From NCBI RefSeq assembly GCF_000473045.1, contig NZ_AXAY01000004.1, positions 62,001-126,000 of the forward strand: a DNA stretch of 64,000 nucleotides, given 5' to 3'. Position 1 is the first letter of the stretch. Each line of letters starts with the position of its first letter. Origin of the DNA: Bradyrhizobium sp. WSM3983 (GTDB taxonomy: Bacteria > Pseudomonadota > Alphaproteobacteria > Rhizobiales > Xanthobacteraceae). The notes below the pieces were generated by a model. The model was not told the DNA's origin. It worked only from the letters and a program-made list of their open reading frames with translations, and did no database searches. Shown here in pieces: positions 9,301 to 21,387 of the stretch. A program made the position numbers and the translations under genes.

Positions 9301-9404
9301 GTGCGCAATTGCGCACTGGGGCGAGCCGATCCAGTATTCCAGAGACGCCAGTGCTTAGACCTCGACGCCGCGGCGTACTGGATGCCCCGGTCAAGCCGGG
9401 GCAT
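9301..9404. repeat. Composite palindromic repeat between fthC and 6S RNA
   Basis: Two palindromes are present. GTGCGCAATTGCGCAC (9301-9316) is a perfect 16-base palindrome also found inside the repeat at 47312-47356. ATGCCCCGG/CCGGGGCAT (9382-9404) forms a hairpin with a 5-base loop. The rest resembles decayed repeat sequence and has no gene. Confidence 0.7.
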
Positions 9405-9479
9405 GACACCGAACCTTGAGCTGAACCGCAAGCGTATCAGGGACGCAATTCGACGGCCACGAACCAGAAGCAAACAGAA

Positions 9480-9643
9480 GCGCGAAGCCGCAGACGCCGT
9501 TGAAGCACTCGATCCCGGAGTTCCCTACGAAAGTAGGTGGGCACCATATGTCCGGGCCCACGGGCCCGGCCAGGGACAGTTCCCTAAAGGATCGATAAGG
9601 CCCCGGGGATATATGGCTCCGGACGCGCGTCGCAGCCTCGCTT
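9480..9643 (-). ncRNA. ssrS: 6S RNA
   Basis: The RNA lies between zapA and fthC on the same strand, the conserved position of 6S RNA. The sequence folds as expected. GCGAGGCTGCG near 9641 can pair with GCGGCTTCGC near 9481 to close the molecule, and CGATCC pairs with GGATCG further in. The symmetric bubble is flanked by AGGGAACT on both sides, and the tip is a strong GGCCGGGCCCGTGGGCCCGG hairpin. A possible -10 box TACATT lies at 9653-9648. 6S RNA binds housekeeping RNA polymerase in stationary phase. Ends are estimates from the stem, about 164 nt. Confidence 0.82.
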
Positions 9644-9741
9644 GCGCAATGTAACAACGATACTGACGAATCGCCAGCACGATCGCAAAGGCGGAGCTTC
9701 GCAATGAGATCAGACTTCCCTGCCGCCGCGGCGGAAGTGCG

Positions 9742-9865
9742 CTCCCTCCCCCGCTTGCGGGGGAGGGTTGGGGAGAGGGTGTCTCCTCGGGCGAGAACCC
9801 CCAAGAGGTGAGAGCCCTCACCCGGCGCTCTGCGCCGACCTCTCCCGCAAGCGGGAGAGGTTGAG
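9742..9865. repeat. Palindromic repeat, family C copy 1
   Basis: CTCCCTCCCCCGCTTGCGGG (9742-9761) and the CCTCTCCCGCAAGCGGGAG region near 9839-9858 form two internal hairpins and pair with each other across the element. It is a CCTCCCC-type repeat like that at 38341-38501. No gene is present here. It separates the zapA 3' end from the 6S promoter. Confidence 0.8.
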
Positions 9866-9911
9866 CCCGCAGCTCCATCGAGGACCACAATTGATCGCGT
9901 CTTGGCGGCGC

Positions 9912-10295
9912 TTACCCGATGGCGATTCCGTTGCCGACGGTGCGGTTCAAGACCTGGGTCGACTTCTCGATGCGTTCGGCGGCTGCGTTCAGCGCGTTGA
10001 CCACCGCGGTCTGGGTCATCCGGGCACGCTCGACGGCGGCGTTGCGGAAATCCCGCAGCTCGGTCAGCTCCTGCTCCATGGTGCGGATGCGGTTGCCGGC
10101 GTCGACCAGCTCGTCGCAGACGGTGAGCGCCGCCATTACGGTGAGGCGCGCATCGCCGATCTCGCCGAATTTTCCGCGCAACGACTGAATCCGGGTCTCC
10201 AGGCTTTCGGCGAGCTTCAACAACCGTACTTCCTGGCCTTCCTCGCAGGCCATGCGGTATTGCCGGGCGTTGATGGTGACGTTGATGTGGCTCAT
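9912..10295 (-). CDS. zapA: Cell division protein ZapA
   Basis: 127 residues. The N-terminal globular part ([19 protein letters not shown]) and the following heptad-rich helix match ZapA, which tethers and stabilises FtsZ filaments at the division ring. Synteny with 6S RNA and fthC supports the call. The start overlaps the stop of the upstream DUF4164 gene by 4 bases (ATGA), so the two are translationally coupled. Confidence 0.92.
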   Translation of the reverse strand: MSHINVTINARQYRMACEEGQEVRLLKLAESLETRIQSLRGKFGEIGDARLTVMAALTVCDELVDAGNRIRTMEQELTELRDFRNAAVERARMTQTAVVNALNAAAERIEKSTQVLNRTVGNGIAIG

Positions 10296-10582
10296 CCGTC
10301 CTCTCCGGTATCGAGCACCGAACGTATCGTGACGATTGCGGAATCCAGCCGGTCGGAGATCTCGCGATTGGTGCGCTCGAGCTTGCGCGCCTTCACCAGC
10401 GCGCCGTCGAGCTCATCGGCAAGCCGCGAACGGTCTGCGCCCAACGCCTGAATCCGAGTCGCGAGCTCATTCTCGTCGCGGTCGGCATCGCGTCGTCGCT
10501 CGACCGCGCTCTCGAGCGCATCGAGCGCCGCCGTGAGCCTGCGGGTCGCGATCTCGATCTCGACTGCAGAGGACTCCGTCAT
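10292..10582 (-). CDS. DUF4164 family coiled-coil protein
   Basis: 96 residues from the ATG at 10582. In-frame ATGs at 10612 and 10693 would add an N-terminus without family-like character, and none has a clear ribosome site, so the start is uncertain. The protein is almost wholly helical with heptads ([20 protein letters not shown], then [17 protein letters not shown]). It is coupled to zapA, so a part in cell division is plausible but unproven. Confidence 0.75.
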   Translation of the reverse strand: MTESSAVEIEIATRRLTAALDALESAVERRRDADRDENELATRIQALGADRSRLADELDGALVKARKLERTNREISDRLDSAIVTIRSVLDTGEDG

Positions 10583-10909
10583 GGCAGAGCTGTTGGAAAC
10601 GCGATCGTTCATGCAGTCAGCGGCGGAACCTGTGGCCTTGCCCGTGGGGCTTTTCCTGGAGCTTGCCGCCCGGCAAAAGACTCGGTTCGGCAAGCGGTTA
10701 GAAGCAGAAATTTACGTGGCAAGCTAGCCGAGCGCAACGCCGCCGCGAAACTATGCACTGCTAAGCAACTTTTACGGCGAAACCGGCGTTTGATTGCCTT
10801 GGACTCCCGGAACCGAGGTGCTATCCCAGCCCCGATCTTCAGCGGCCGCCAGCCTTCCCCGCGCGGCCCGCACCACCGCCAAGCGCCTCATTTCAGACGG
10901 ATTTCAGAC
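10583..10909. other. Intergenic region upstream of transketolase
   Basis: This 327-base stretch separates the divergent DUF4164-zapA and tkt transcription units, and no gene was recognised in it. In-frame extensions of both flanking genes enter it but lack ribosome sites. It holds a probable tkt promoter, listed separately. Confidence 0.6.
10799..10826 (+). promoter_or_regulatory. Possible tkt promoter
   Basis: TTGGAC (10799-10804) and CTATCC (10821-10826) are 16 bases apart, close to the alphaproteobacterial TTGAC-N17-CTATAT pattern, and lie 84 bases before the tkt start. This is a pattern match by eye. Confidence 0.35.
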
Positions 10910-12892
<1,983 letters not shown>

Positions 12893-13060
12893 GAGTTGAG
12901 CTTGCCAAAAAAAAGGACTACCTAACGTCTCATATGATCAAGCACCGCCCGGCCGAACCGGGCGTCCGCCCTAAAAAACCCTCGCAGGCGCGCTAAGCGC
13001 GTTGTGCGGGATCGTCGGGGTTATTGAACACATCATTGAACGGTCATAAGGAGACGAAAC

Positions 13061-14068
<1,008 letters not shown>

Positions 14069-14080
14069 GAACGCTCTCGT

Positions 14081-14205
14081 GTCCCGGACGCGATGCAGCG
14101 TGAAACGCTGCGTCGCAGAGCCGGGACCCATTTAACCGCGGGACTCGCCGCAACGTGGGTCCCGGTTCTGCACAGCGGCACTGCGCGCCGCAGTGCGCCC
14201 GGGAC
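14081..14205. repeat. Palindromic repeat, family A variant, between gap and pgk
   Basis: GTCCCGGACGC at 14081 and GCGCCCGGGAC ending at 14205 form the outer arms. Inside are GCAGCGTGAAACGCTGC, a local hairpin, and an inverted GGGACCCAT / GTGGGTCCC pair. The element fills nearly all of the gap between two genes of the same operon-like block, so it could alter message stability between gap and pgk. Confidence 0.8.
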
Positions 14206-14216
14206 AAGGGCCTCCA

Positions 14217-15413
14217 ATGACGAAATCATTCCGCACCCTCGACGACGTCGACGTGAAGGGCAAGCGCGTACTTCTGCGCGTCGATCTCAACGTGCCCATG
14301 GACAATGGTCGCGTCAGTGACGCGACCCGGCTCGAGCGCGTCGCGCCGACCATCACGGAAATCTCGGACAAGGGCGGCAAGGTCATCCTGCTTGCGCATT
14401 TCGGCCGGCCGAAGGGGCGCGACGCGAAGGATTCGCTCAGGCCGGTCGCCGAGGCGCTGTCGAAGGTCGTGAATAAGCCCGTCGCCTTCGCCGATGATTG
14501 CATCGGTGAGCCCGCAGCCAGGGCTGTGGCGGACTTAAAGGATGGCGACATCCTCTGTCTGGAAAACACCCGCTTCCACAAGGAAGAGGAAAAGAACGAT
14601 CCGGCTTTCGTCGCGGAGCTGGCGAAGCTCGGCGACATCTGGGTCAGCGACGCGTTCTCCGCGGCACACCGCGCCCACGCCTCGACCGAAGGCCTCGGCC
14701 ACAAGCTGCCGGCCTATGCCGGCCGCACCATGCAGGCCGAACTCGATGCGCTGGAGAAGGCGCTGGGTTCGCCGACCAAGCCGGTTATCGCGATCATCGG
14801 CGGCGCAAAGGTCTCGACCAAGATCGACCTGCTCGAAAACCTCGTGAACAAGGTCGACGCGCTCGTGATCGGCGGCGGCATGGCCAACACCTTCCTGCAC
14901 GCCCAGGGCGTCGGCGTCGGCAAGTCGCTGGCCGAGAAGGATCTCGCGCCCACGGCGCTGCGCATCATGGAGAAGGCGGAAGCCGCCAACTGCGCCATCA
15001 TCCTGCCGGTCGACGCCACGGTCGCCTATCATTTCGCCGCCAACGCGCCCTCGCACGCCTACGGCCTCGATGCGATCCCGGCCGACGGCATGATCCTGGA
15101 CGTCGGTCCGCAATCGATCGCGCGCATCCACGCCGCCATCGACGATGCCGCGACGCTGGTCTGGAACGGGCCGCTCGGCGCCTTCGAAATGCAGCCGTTC
15201 GACCGCGGCACGATGGCGGCCGCCAAGCATGCCGCCGAGCGTACCAAGGCGAAACAGCTGATCTCGATCGCCGGCGGCGGCGACACCGTTGCGGCCCTCA
15301 ACCAGGCCCATGTGGCCGGTCAGTTCACCTATGTCTCGACCGCCGGTGGCGCATTTCTTGAATGGATGGAGGGCAAGCCCCTGCCCGGCGTCGAAGTTCT
15401 GCGCACGAAGTAA
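14217..15413 (+). CDS. pgk: Phosphoglycerate kinase
   Basis: 398 residues. It carries the substrate motif [11 protein letters not shown] near the N-terminus and [13 protein letters not shown] in the hinge region, plus the nucleotide-site GGGDTVAAL near the C-terminus. It interconverts 1,3-bisphosphoglycerate and 3-phosphoglycerate with ADP/ATP. The ATG at 14217 gives [17 protein letters not shown] longer frame from 14193 would run into the preceding repeat element and is unlikely. It follows gap in the usual order. Confidence 0.97.
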   Translation: MTKSFRTLDDVDVKGKRVLLRVDLNVPMDNGRVSDATRLERVAPTITEISDKGGKVILLAHFGRPKGRDAKDSLRPVAEALSKVVNKPVAFADDCIGEPAARAVADLKDGDILCLENTRFHKEEEKNDPAFVAELAKLGDIWVSDAFSAAHRAHASTEGLGHKLPAYAGRTMQAELDALEKALGSPTKPVIAIIGGAKVSTKIDLLENLVNKVDALVIGGGMANTFLHAQGVGVGKSLAEKDLAPTALRIMEKAEAANCAIILPVDATVAYHFAANAPSHAYGLDAIPADGMILDVGPQSIARIHAAIDDAATLVWNGPLGAFEMQPFDRGTMAAAKHAAERTKAKQLISIAGGGDTVAALNQAHVAGQFTYVSTAGGAFLEWMEGKPLPGVEVLRTK

Positions 15414-15465
15414 TTGGACCGGCAAGAAACAAGCGGCCCTTAGGCCCAAACGGAGGTAAAGACAG

Positions 15466-16533
15466 ATGGCTCGGATCACGTTGCGTCAATTGCTCGACCA
15501 TGCGGCGGAGAACGATTACGGCGTACCGGCCTTCAACATCAACAACATGGAGCAGGCGCTGGCGATCATGGACGCGGCCAATCAGGTCGACGCGCCGGTC
15601 ATCATCCAGGCCTCGCGCGGTGCGCGCTCCTACGCCAACGACGTCATGCTCAAGCATATGATGGACGCGGTCACCGAGATCTACCCGCACATCCCGGTCT
15701 GCGTGCATCTCGACCACGGCAACGAGGCCGCGACCTGCATGACCGCGATCCAGGCCGGCTTCACCTCGGTGATGATGGACGGCTCGCTCAAGGCCGACGG
15801 CAAGACCCCCGGCGACTGGGGCTACAATGTCGGCGTCACCAAGACCGTGACCGACATGGCCCATCTCGGCGGCATCTCGGTCGAGGGTGAGCTCGGCGTG
15901 CTCGGCTCGCTCGAGACCGGCATGGGCGACAAGGAGGACGGCCACGGCGCCGAAGGCAAGCTGAGCCACGACCAGCTCCTGACCAATCCGGACGAGGCCG
16001 TGAAGTTCGTCCAGGAGACCAAGGTCGACGCGCTCGCGATCGCGATGGGGACCTCGCACGGCGCCTACAAATTTACCCGCAAGCCGGACGGCGACATCCT
16101 CGCCATGAACGTGATCGAGGAGATCCACCGCAAGCTGCCGAACACGCATCTCGTGATGCACGGTTCGTCGTCGGTACCGCAGGACCTGCAAGACATCATC
16201 AACGCCTATGGCGGCAAGATGAAGCCGACCTGGGGCGTGCCGGTTGCCGAGATCCAGCGCGGCATCAAGCACGGCGTGCGCAAGATCAACATCGACACCG
16301 ACAACCGCATGGCCATGACCGGCCAGATCCGCAAGGTCCTGAACGATAATCCGGAAGAGTTCGATCCGCGCAAGTATCTGAAACCGGCGATGGAAGCCAT
16401 GACCAAGCTGTGCAAGCAGCGGCTCCAGGAGTTCAATACCGCCGGCCAGGCCTCCAAGTTCAAGAAGATCCTGACCCCCGCCGACATGGCCAAGCGCTAC
16501 GCCAAGGGCGAGCTCGACCCCCGCGTCGCGTAG
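15466..16533 (+). CDS. fba: Class II fructose-bisphosphate aldolase
   Basis: 355 residues, the length of the Calvin-cycle-subtype class II aldolases. It carries HLDHGNEA with a zinc-ligand His, [14 protein letters not shown], and MGTSHGAYK and MHGSSSVP further on, matching the metal and phosphate sites. A ribosome site GGAGG lies 11 bases before the start. It joins dihydroxyacetone phosphate and glyceraldehyde-3-phosphate using Zn2+. It is followed by an unrelated class I aldolase with the same activity. Confidence 0.95.
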   Translation: MARITLRQLLDHAAENDYGVPAFNINNMEQALAIMDAANQVDAPVIIQASRGARSYANDVMLKHMMDAVTEIYPHIPVCVHLDHGNEAATCMTAIQAGFTSVMMDGSLKADGKTPGDWGYNVGVTKTVTDMAHLGGISVEGELGVLGSLETGMGDKEDGHGAEGKLSHDQLLTNPDEAVKFVQETKVDALAIAMGTSHGAYKFTRKPDGDILAMNVIEEIHRKLPNTHLVMHGSSSVPQDLQDIINAYGGKMKPTWGVPVAEIQRGIKHGVRKINIDTDNRMAMTGQIRKVLNDNPEEFDPRKYLKPAMEAMTKLCKQRLQEFNTAGQASKFKKILTPADMAKRYAKGELDPRVA

Positions 16534-16572
16534 CGATCGCGCGGTGGCTTGAGGCCGCAGGCACCTTCTTCC

Positions 16573-16676
16573 GTCATTCCGGGGCGCGCGGAGCGCGAGC
16601 CCGGAATCCATAGTGCCACCGTCGACGCGGATCAATGGATTCCGGGCTCGCGCCACGGGGCGCGCCCCGGAATGAC
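16573..16676. repeat. Palindromic repeat, family B copy 1
   Basis: The arms GTCATTCCGGGGCGCGCGGA (from 16573) and its inverted partner ending CGCGCCCCGGAATGAC (16676) flank a short centre. A 104-base copy with the same arms is at 44956-45059. It lies between the two aldolase genes. Confidence 0.92.
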
Positions 16677-16778
16677 CGATAGCCCCCCTTTACCCTGCGA
16701 CGAACGTTAACTCGGCAATTGCCCGAGAACCGTCTATTTTCACAGGCAAGGGCAGAATCGTTTTGGGAGGACCTCTCG

Positions 16779-17804
16779 ATGAATCTGACTGAGCTCAACA
16801 GGATCGCGACCGCCATGGTCGCGCCCGGCAAGGGCATCCTTGCCGCCGACGAATCCTCCGGCACCATCAAGAAGCGGTTTGACGCGATCGGCGTGGAATC
16901 GACGGAAGGCAACCGCCGCGACTATCGCGAAATGCTGTTCCGCTCGAAGGAGGCCATGAACCGGTACATCTCGGGCGTGATCCTCTATGACGAGACCATC
17001 TGGCAGGACGCGAAAGACGGAACGCCGCTGGTCAAGCTGATCGAACAGAGCGGCGCCATTCCCGGCATCAAGGTCGACGAAGGCACGCAAGGCTTGCCGA
17101 TGTGCCCGGGCGAAACAGTCACCGTCGGGCTCGACAAGCTCGCCGAGCGGCTGAAGAAATATTACGAGCGCGGCGCACGCTTCGCCAAATGGCGCGCGGT
17201 GATCGATATCGGCAGCGGAATTCCCTCGATGACCGCGATCAGCGTCAATGCGCACGCGCTGGCACGTTACGCCGCGCTGTGCCAGGCCGCGCAGATCGTG
17301 CCGATCGTCGAGCCGGAGGTGCTGATGGACGGCGATCACGACCTCGATCGCTGCTATGAGGTCACCGAGCGCGTGCTCAACAAGACATTCCAGGAATTGC
17401 GCGTGCAGCGCGTCGCGCTCGAAGGCATGGTGCTGAAGCCGAACATGGCGATCTCAGGCAAGAAATGCGCAAAGCAGGCCTCTGTCGAGGAGGTCGCGGA
17501 GAAGACAATCCGGCTGCTGAAGGCTTGCGTGCCGGCGGCAGTGCCCGGCGTCGCCTTCCTCTCCGGCGGCCAGTCGGACGAAGAGGCAACTGCGCACCTG
17601 AACGCCATGCACAAGCTTGGCCCGCTACCCTGGGGCCTGACCTTCTCCTACGGCCGCGCGCTGCAGGCCGCGCCGCAGAAGGCCTGGTCGGGCAAGGCCG
17701 AAAATGTCGTGGCCGGACAAAACGCATTCAGTCATCGTGCGCGCATGAATGGCCTCGCCTCCAAGGGCGAATGGCAAAGCAGCCTGGAAAAGAAGGCAGC
17801 CTAG
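16779..17804 (+). CDS. Class I fructose-bisphosphate aldolase
   Basis: 341 residues, Schiff-base type. MVAPGKGILAADESSGTIKK at the N-terminus and LEGMVLKPNMAISG, which holds the Schiff-base Lys, are family hallmarks. GGGAGGA lies about 10 bases before the ATG at 16779. The longer frame from 16719 has no ribosome site. It catalyses the same reaction as the class II enzyme just upstream but needs no metal. Having both classes side by side may give metal-independent flux, an inference. Confidence 0.95.
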   Translation: MNLTELNRIATAMVAPGKGILAADESSGTIKKRFDAIGVESTEGNRRDYREMLFRSKEAMNRYISGVILYDETIWQDAKDGTPLVKLIEQSGAIPGIKVDEGTQGLPMCPGETVTVGLDKLAERLKKYYERGARFAKWRAVIDIGSGIPSMTAISVNAHALARYAALCQAAQIVPIVEPEVLMDGDHDLDRCYEVTERVLNKTFQELRVQRVALEGMVLKPNMAISGKKCAKQASVEEVAEKTIRLLKACVPAAVPGVAFLSGGQSDEEATAHLNAMHKLGPLPWGLTFSYGRALQAAPQKAWSGKAENVVAGQNAFSHRARMNGLASKGEWQSSLEKKAA

Positions 17805-17807
17805 ATC

Positions 17808-18479
17808 TTGTCGAACAAATCGCCTCCGCCGCGCCCGGCGCCGCGCCTCTATCTCGCGACGCCTGTTGTCGATGATCCCGCGTCGATTCTCGCCGAATTG
17901 CCGGCTCTGCTCGCGACAGTCGATGTCGCCGCCGTGCTGGTGCGGCTGAAGGAGACCGATCAGCGCACCATGATCTCGCGGATCAAGGCCCTGGCGCCGG
18001 TCGTGCAGAATGCGGGGGCGGCCCTGCTCGTCGATGGCCATCCTGAGATCGTCGCACGCGGCGGCGCCGATGGCGCGCACCTCGCGAACATCGCCGCGCT
18101 CGAAGAGGCGATGCCGTCGCTCAAGCCTGATCGTATCGCCGGCGTCGGCGGGCTCGAGACGCGGCACGAGTCCATGAGCGCGGGCGAGATGGGCGCGGAT
18201 TACGTGCTGTTCGGCGAACCCGACGCGAAAGGCCAGCGACCGTCATCCCAGGCGATTGCCGAACGGCTGGACTGGTGGGCCGAGCTGTTCGAGCCGCCTT
18301 GCGTCGGCTTCGCCATATCGTTCGAGGAGGCCCACGACTTTGCCGCCAGCGGCGCCGATTTCGTGCTGGTCGGCGACCTCGTCTGGGCCGATTCTCGCGG
18401 GCCGAAGGCCGCGCTGATCGAGGCCGACGCCGCGATCAAGAAGGCCTACACGGCTGCTGTTGCCCTGGGCCAGGGCTAG
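17808..18479 (+). CDS. ThiE-like (thiamine phosphate synthase family) protein
   Basis: 223 residues. The start is TTG at 17808, three bases after the aldolase stop, with AGAAGG upstream. The TIM-barrel pattern of thiamine phosphate synthase is visible: RLYLATPVV, LLVDGHPEIVARGGADGAHL, GADYVLFGEPD and GADFVLVGD. However, the usual Q-x-R-x-K substrate motif is replaced by VLVRLKE, so catalytic activity is doubtful. Its tight coupling to the aldolase is notable because transketolase in this block needs thiamine diphosphate. It could be a paralogue with another role. Confidence 0.75.
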   Translation: MSNKSPPPRPAPRLYLATPVVDDPASILAELPALLATVDVAAVLVRLKETDQRTMISRIKALAPVVQNAGAALLVDGHPEIVARGGADGAHLANIAALEEAMPSLKPDRIAGVGGLETRHESMSAGEMGADYVLFGEPDAKGQRPSSQAIAERLDWWAELFEPPCVGFAISFEEAHDFAASGADFVLVGDLVWADSRGPKAALIEADAAIKKAYTAAVALGQG

Positions 18480-18487
18480 CGCCCGCC

Positions 18488-19582
18488 ATGACACTCCCGC
18501 GCATCACCCTTCTGGCCACGCTGCTGCTGGCGACGCCTGCGGCCGCGCAGCTCCAGATCACGCCGCCGGGCACGATCCCGAGCCCTGCGCCCGAAAAACA
18601 GAGGCCCAAGGAAGCTGCAAAGGAAGCTGCAAAGGAAAAGCCGAAGGTCGCGCCGCACGCGATCACCAAGAAGAAGGAGACCAAGCCGTCGGCCTCGCCG
18701 AGCCCGACGTTGCCGGCAACCGTGATCCCGGCGCCGGCGACCGACAATTCCAACGTCGACCTGGTGTTCGGCGCCTATCAGCGCGGCCAGTACAAGACCG
18801 CCTTCGACCTCGCCAGCGCGCGCGCCAAGAGCGGCGATGCCAAAGCCATGACCATGCTGGGCGAGCTCTATTCCAACGCCATGGGCATCCGGCGCGACTA
18901 CGCCAAGGCAGTCGAGTGGTACAAGCGCGCCTCCGACGCCGGCGACCGTGAGGCGATGTTTGCGCTCGCGATGCTGCGCATCTCCGGCCGCGGCGGTCCG
19001 GTCGACAAGGGCGAGGCGGTCAAGCTGATGGCCTCTGCCGCCAAGCTCGGCGAACCCAAGGCGGCCTATAACCTCGCTCTGCTCTATCTGGACGGCCAGA
19101 CCCTGCCGCAGGACGTCAAGCGCTCCGCCGAGCTGTTGCGCCAGGCGGCCGATGCCGGACTGCCCGAGGCGCAATACGCGCTCGCGACCTTCTACAAGGA
19201 AGGCACCGGCGTGCCGAAGGACCCCGAAAGGTCGGTGCGGCTGCTGCAGGCGGCATCGCTGGCGGACAATGTCGATGCCGAGGTCGAATATGCCATCGCC
19301 ATGTTCAACGGTACCGGCACGCCGAAGAACCAGCCCGCGGCCGTGGCGTTGCTGCGCAAGGCATCCCGCCAGGGCAGTGCGATCGCGCAGAACCGCCTCG
19401 CCTGGGTCCTGATCAACGGCATGGGCACATCCGTGGACAAGGTCGAGGGCTTCAAATGGCATCTGGTGGCCAAAACCGCCGGCAAGGGCGATCCCGAACT
19501 CGACAAGCAGCTGGCCGATCTGCCCGCGGACGACCGCGCCAAGGCGGAGGCCGCCGCCAAGAAATGGCTCGGAAACAAATGA
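18488..19582 (+). CDS. Secreted Sel1-repeat (TPR-like) protein
   Basis: 364 residues. A signal peptide (TLLATLLLATPAAAQ) is followed by a Pro/Lys/Ala-rich linker that contains a 12-base tandem repeat in the DNA (AAAGGAAGCTGC, about 18608-18640, encoding KEAAKEAAKE). About six Sel1-like repeats fill the rest, for example AMTMLGELYSNAMGIRRDYAKAVEWYKRA in form, with recurring A-x-x-x-L-A-x-x-Y. Such proteins act as scaffolds in the envelope. It sits 8 bases after the ThiE-like gene. The partner is not known. Confidence 0.85.
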   Translation: MTLPRITLLATLLLATPAAAQLQITPPGTIPSPAPEKQRPKEAAKEAAKEKPKVAPHAITKKKETKPSASPSPTLPATVIPAPATDNSNVDLVFGAYQRGQYKTAFDLASARAKSGDAKAMTMLGELYSNAMGIRRDYAKAVEWYKRASDAGDREAMFALAMLRISGRGGPVDKGEAVKLMASAAKLGEPKAAYNLALLYLDGQTLPQDVKRSAELLRQAADAGLPEAQYALATFYKEGTGVPKDPERSVRLLQAASLADNVDAEVEYAIAMFNGTGTPKNQPAAVALLRKASRQGSAIAQNRLAWVLINGMGTSVDKVEGFKWHLVAKTAGKGDPELDKQLADLPADDRAKAEAAAKKWLGNK

Positions 19583-19688
19583 CCTGACGCCAAATGGCGT
19601 GAATGACTTGACGTTTGGCCCCTCGCGGGGCACCCAATCCCCTCAAATGGCGCGGTTCTGCGCCCCTCCCCCAATCAAGACTGATCTC

Positions 19689-20474
19689 ATGCTGTATTCC
19701 GCTACTATCAACGTCATGGTCAAAGCCGCGCGCCGCGCCGGCCGCAGCCTCAAGCGCGATCTCGGCGAGATCGAGCATCTCCAGGTCTCCCTGAAGGGGC
19801 CGGCCAATTTCGTCTCGCTCGCCGACAAGCGCGCCGAGGAGATCCTCTACCAGGACCTCTCCAAGGCGCGGCCCGGTTACGGCTTCATCGGCGAGGAAGG
19901 CGGCACGCGGGAAGGCTCGGACAAGAGCCACACCTGGATCGTCGACCCGCTCGACGGCACCACCAACTTCCTGCACGGCATCCCGCAATTCGCGATCTCG
20001 ATCGGTCTCGTGCGCGAGAGCACCATCATCGCCGGCGTGATCTACAATCCCGCCAATGACGAGCTCTACATCGCCGAGCGCGGCAAGGGCGTCTTCCTCA
20101 ACGACCAGCGCCTGCGCGTCGCCGGCCGCCGCCAGCTCAACGAATGCGTGGTGGCCTGCGGCCTGCCCCATATCGGCCGCGGCGACCACGAGGAATTCCG
20201 CCGCGAGATGACCGCGATCCAGGACCGCGTCGCAGGCCTCCGCCGCTTCGGCGCCGCCTCCCTCGACTTAGCCTTCGTCGCTGCCGGCCGTCTCGACGGC
20301 TACTGGGAGCGCAATCTGCAATCCTGGGACCTGGCCGCCGGCATGCTGATGGTGCGCGAGGCCGGCGGCACGGTGAGCGACATCAACACGCCCGGCGATG
20401 CGCTGGTCACGGGCGACGTCGTGTGCGGCAACGAGTTCGTGCACAGCGAACTGGTGAAGATTTTGCGGAAGTAG
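19689..20474 (+). CDS. suhB: Inositol monophosphatase family protein
   Basis: 261 residues. Metal and catalytic motifs are intact: FIGEEGG, WIVDPLDGTTNFLHGIPQF, and SWDLAAGMLMVREAGG. It dephosphorylates inositol-1-phosphate or related sugar phosphates. Members called SuhB also bind RNA polymerase in enterobacteria, which may not apply here. The ATG at 19689 starts the normal family N-terminus (MLYSATINVMVKAARRAG). An earlier ATG at 19599 adds 30 residues without family character. Confidence 0.9.
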   Translation: MLYSATINVMVKAARRAGRSLKRDLGEIEHLQVSLKGPANFVSLADKRAEEILYQDLSKARPGYGFIGEEGGTREGSDKSHTWIVDPLDGTTNFLHGIPQFAISIGLVRESTIIAGVIYNPANDELYIAERGKGVFLNDQRLRVAGRRQLNECVVACGLPHIGRGDHEEFRREMTAIQDRVAGLRRFGAASLDLAFVAAGRLDGYWERNLQSWDLAAGMLMVREAGGTVSDINTPGDALVTGDVVCGNEFVHSELVKILRK

Positions 20475-20758
20475 GAATCGCGATCCACTCATAATCGGCG
20501 CGTTTGTAGCGCATGATTCGAGCCCCAGTTTGGGAGCTGGAATCAAAAGGGTCTGGCAAGACGCAACGCTTCCGGGGCAGGTCCCCGGTTGGACGCTTAC
20601 GGGATAGAAGCGGACATCAGCCAGCCGACATCTCCGCTGAAACCGTCGGAAATGACCCGTTGCCGACACCGCAAGTCTCGTCGATGCAATCCCTGAGAGA
20701 GTGGACAAGGTCGATCTCTTCAATCTAGACTTGAGGCATTTGATTGGAGGGTCGTTTT

Positions 20759-21022
20759 ATGAATTTTGCTCTTGGAGCCGCTTGGCTAGCCTTCACCACT
20801 GCGCTGCTAGTGACCCTGGGCAGCACAAGCGCGCATGCGGAAGATTGTTCGCAATACCCACCCAGCTCATACCGCGCTCATTGCGTCTCTGCTCAAAATC
20901 CGAAATTCGCAGCAAAGATAGAACGATGTAGAGATGAAGCTCGCGCAATGGGTCTCCGTGGAGGCAGAGGTGACGCAAGGGCTTTCAATGGCTATGTGGA
21001 GGCGTGTGTAAAACGTCGATAG
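20759..21022 (+). CDS. Small secreted Cys-containing protein, PsiF-like
   Basis: 87 residues. GGAGGG at 20746-20751 lies 7 bases before the ATG. A TTG at 20744 is in frame but sits in the ribosome site. A signal peptide ends near ALLVTLGSTSAHA. The mature part has four Cys and the pattern RCRDEARAMGL...GDARAFNGYVEACVKRR, which resembles the C-x-x-E-A-x-x-x-x-L-x-G-x-A-R-x-x-F repeat of PsiF proteins. Function is unknown. The 285 bases before it hold no recognised gene. Confidence 0.65.
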   Translation: MNFALGAAWLAFTTALLVTLGSTSAHAEDCSQYPPSSYRAHCVSAQNPKFAAKIERCRDEARAMGLRGGRGDARAFNGYVEACVKRR

Positions 21023-21387
21023 CAACTGCGAACGCGAGGGCAGCGAACCGATAGCCCTGACGGAGTGGACGGTAACCTTGCCTTGTTAGGTTAATTCCTA
21101 CGCACGTTTGCAACTTGCCGGCGTCCAGCAGCAGTATCACTGCCGCCAGTCGTCTGACTACGAAGGCCAGAATTTTCAGGATTGGCACGGACCGCCAGTG
21201 GAGACTGGCTGGAAAGCTGGCGGTCCACAATCCTGATAGGGTGAAGGCGAGTGAACGTCGGCTTGTGGCCCATCGCGACATACTGCAATGCCGCACAAAC
21301 TTGGTCGCGATAGGAGCAAAGCGGACGTGCATGACGCCGCCGGCTTTGTAGGCACACGGCCTCGCACGGCGGCTCGACCTGCAACGA
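21023..21387. other. Non-coding patch with a repeat-derived fragment
   Basis: No convincing gene. On the minus strand near 21250-21335 a frame reads MHVRFAPIATKF and onward. It resembles the RHVRFAPIA-type peptides predicted from a dispersed, probably non-coding repeat in Bradyrhizobium genomes. This is recalled from experience and not checked. The rest is unremarkable. Confidence 0.4.
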
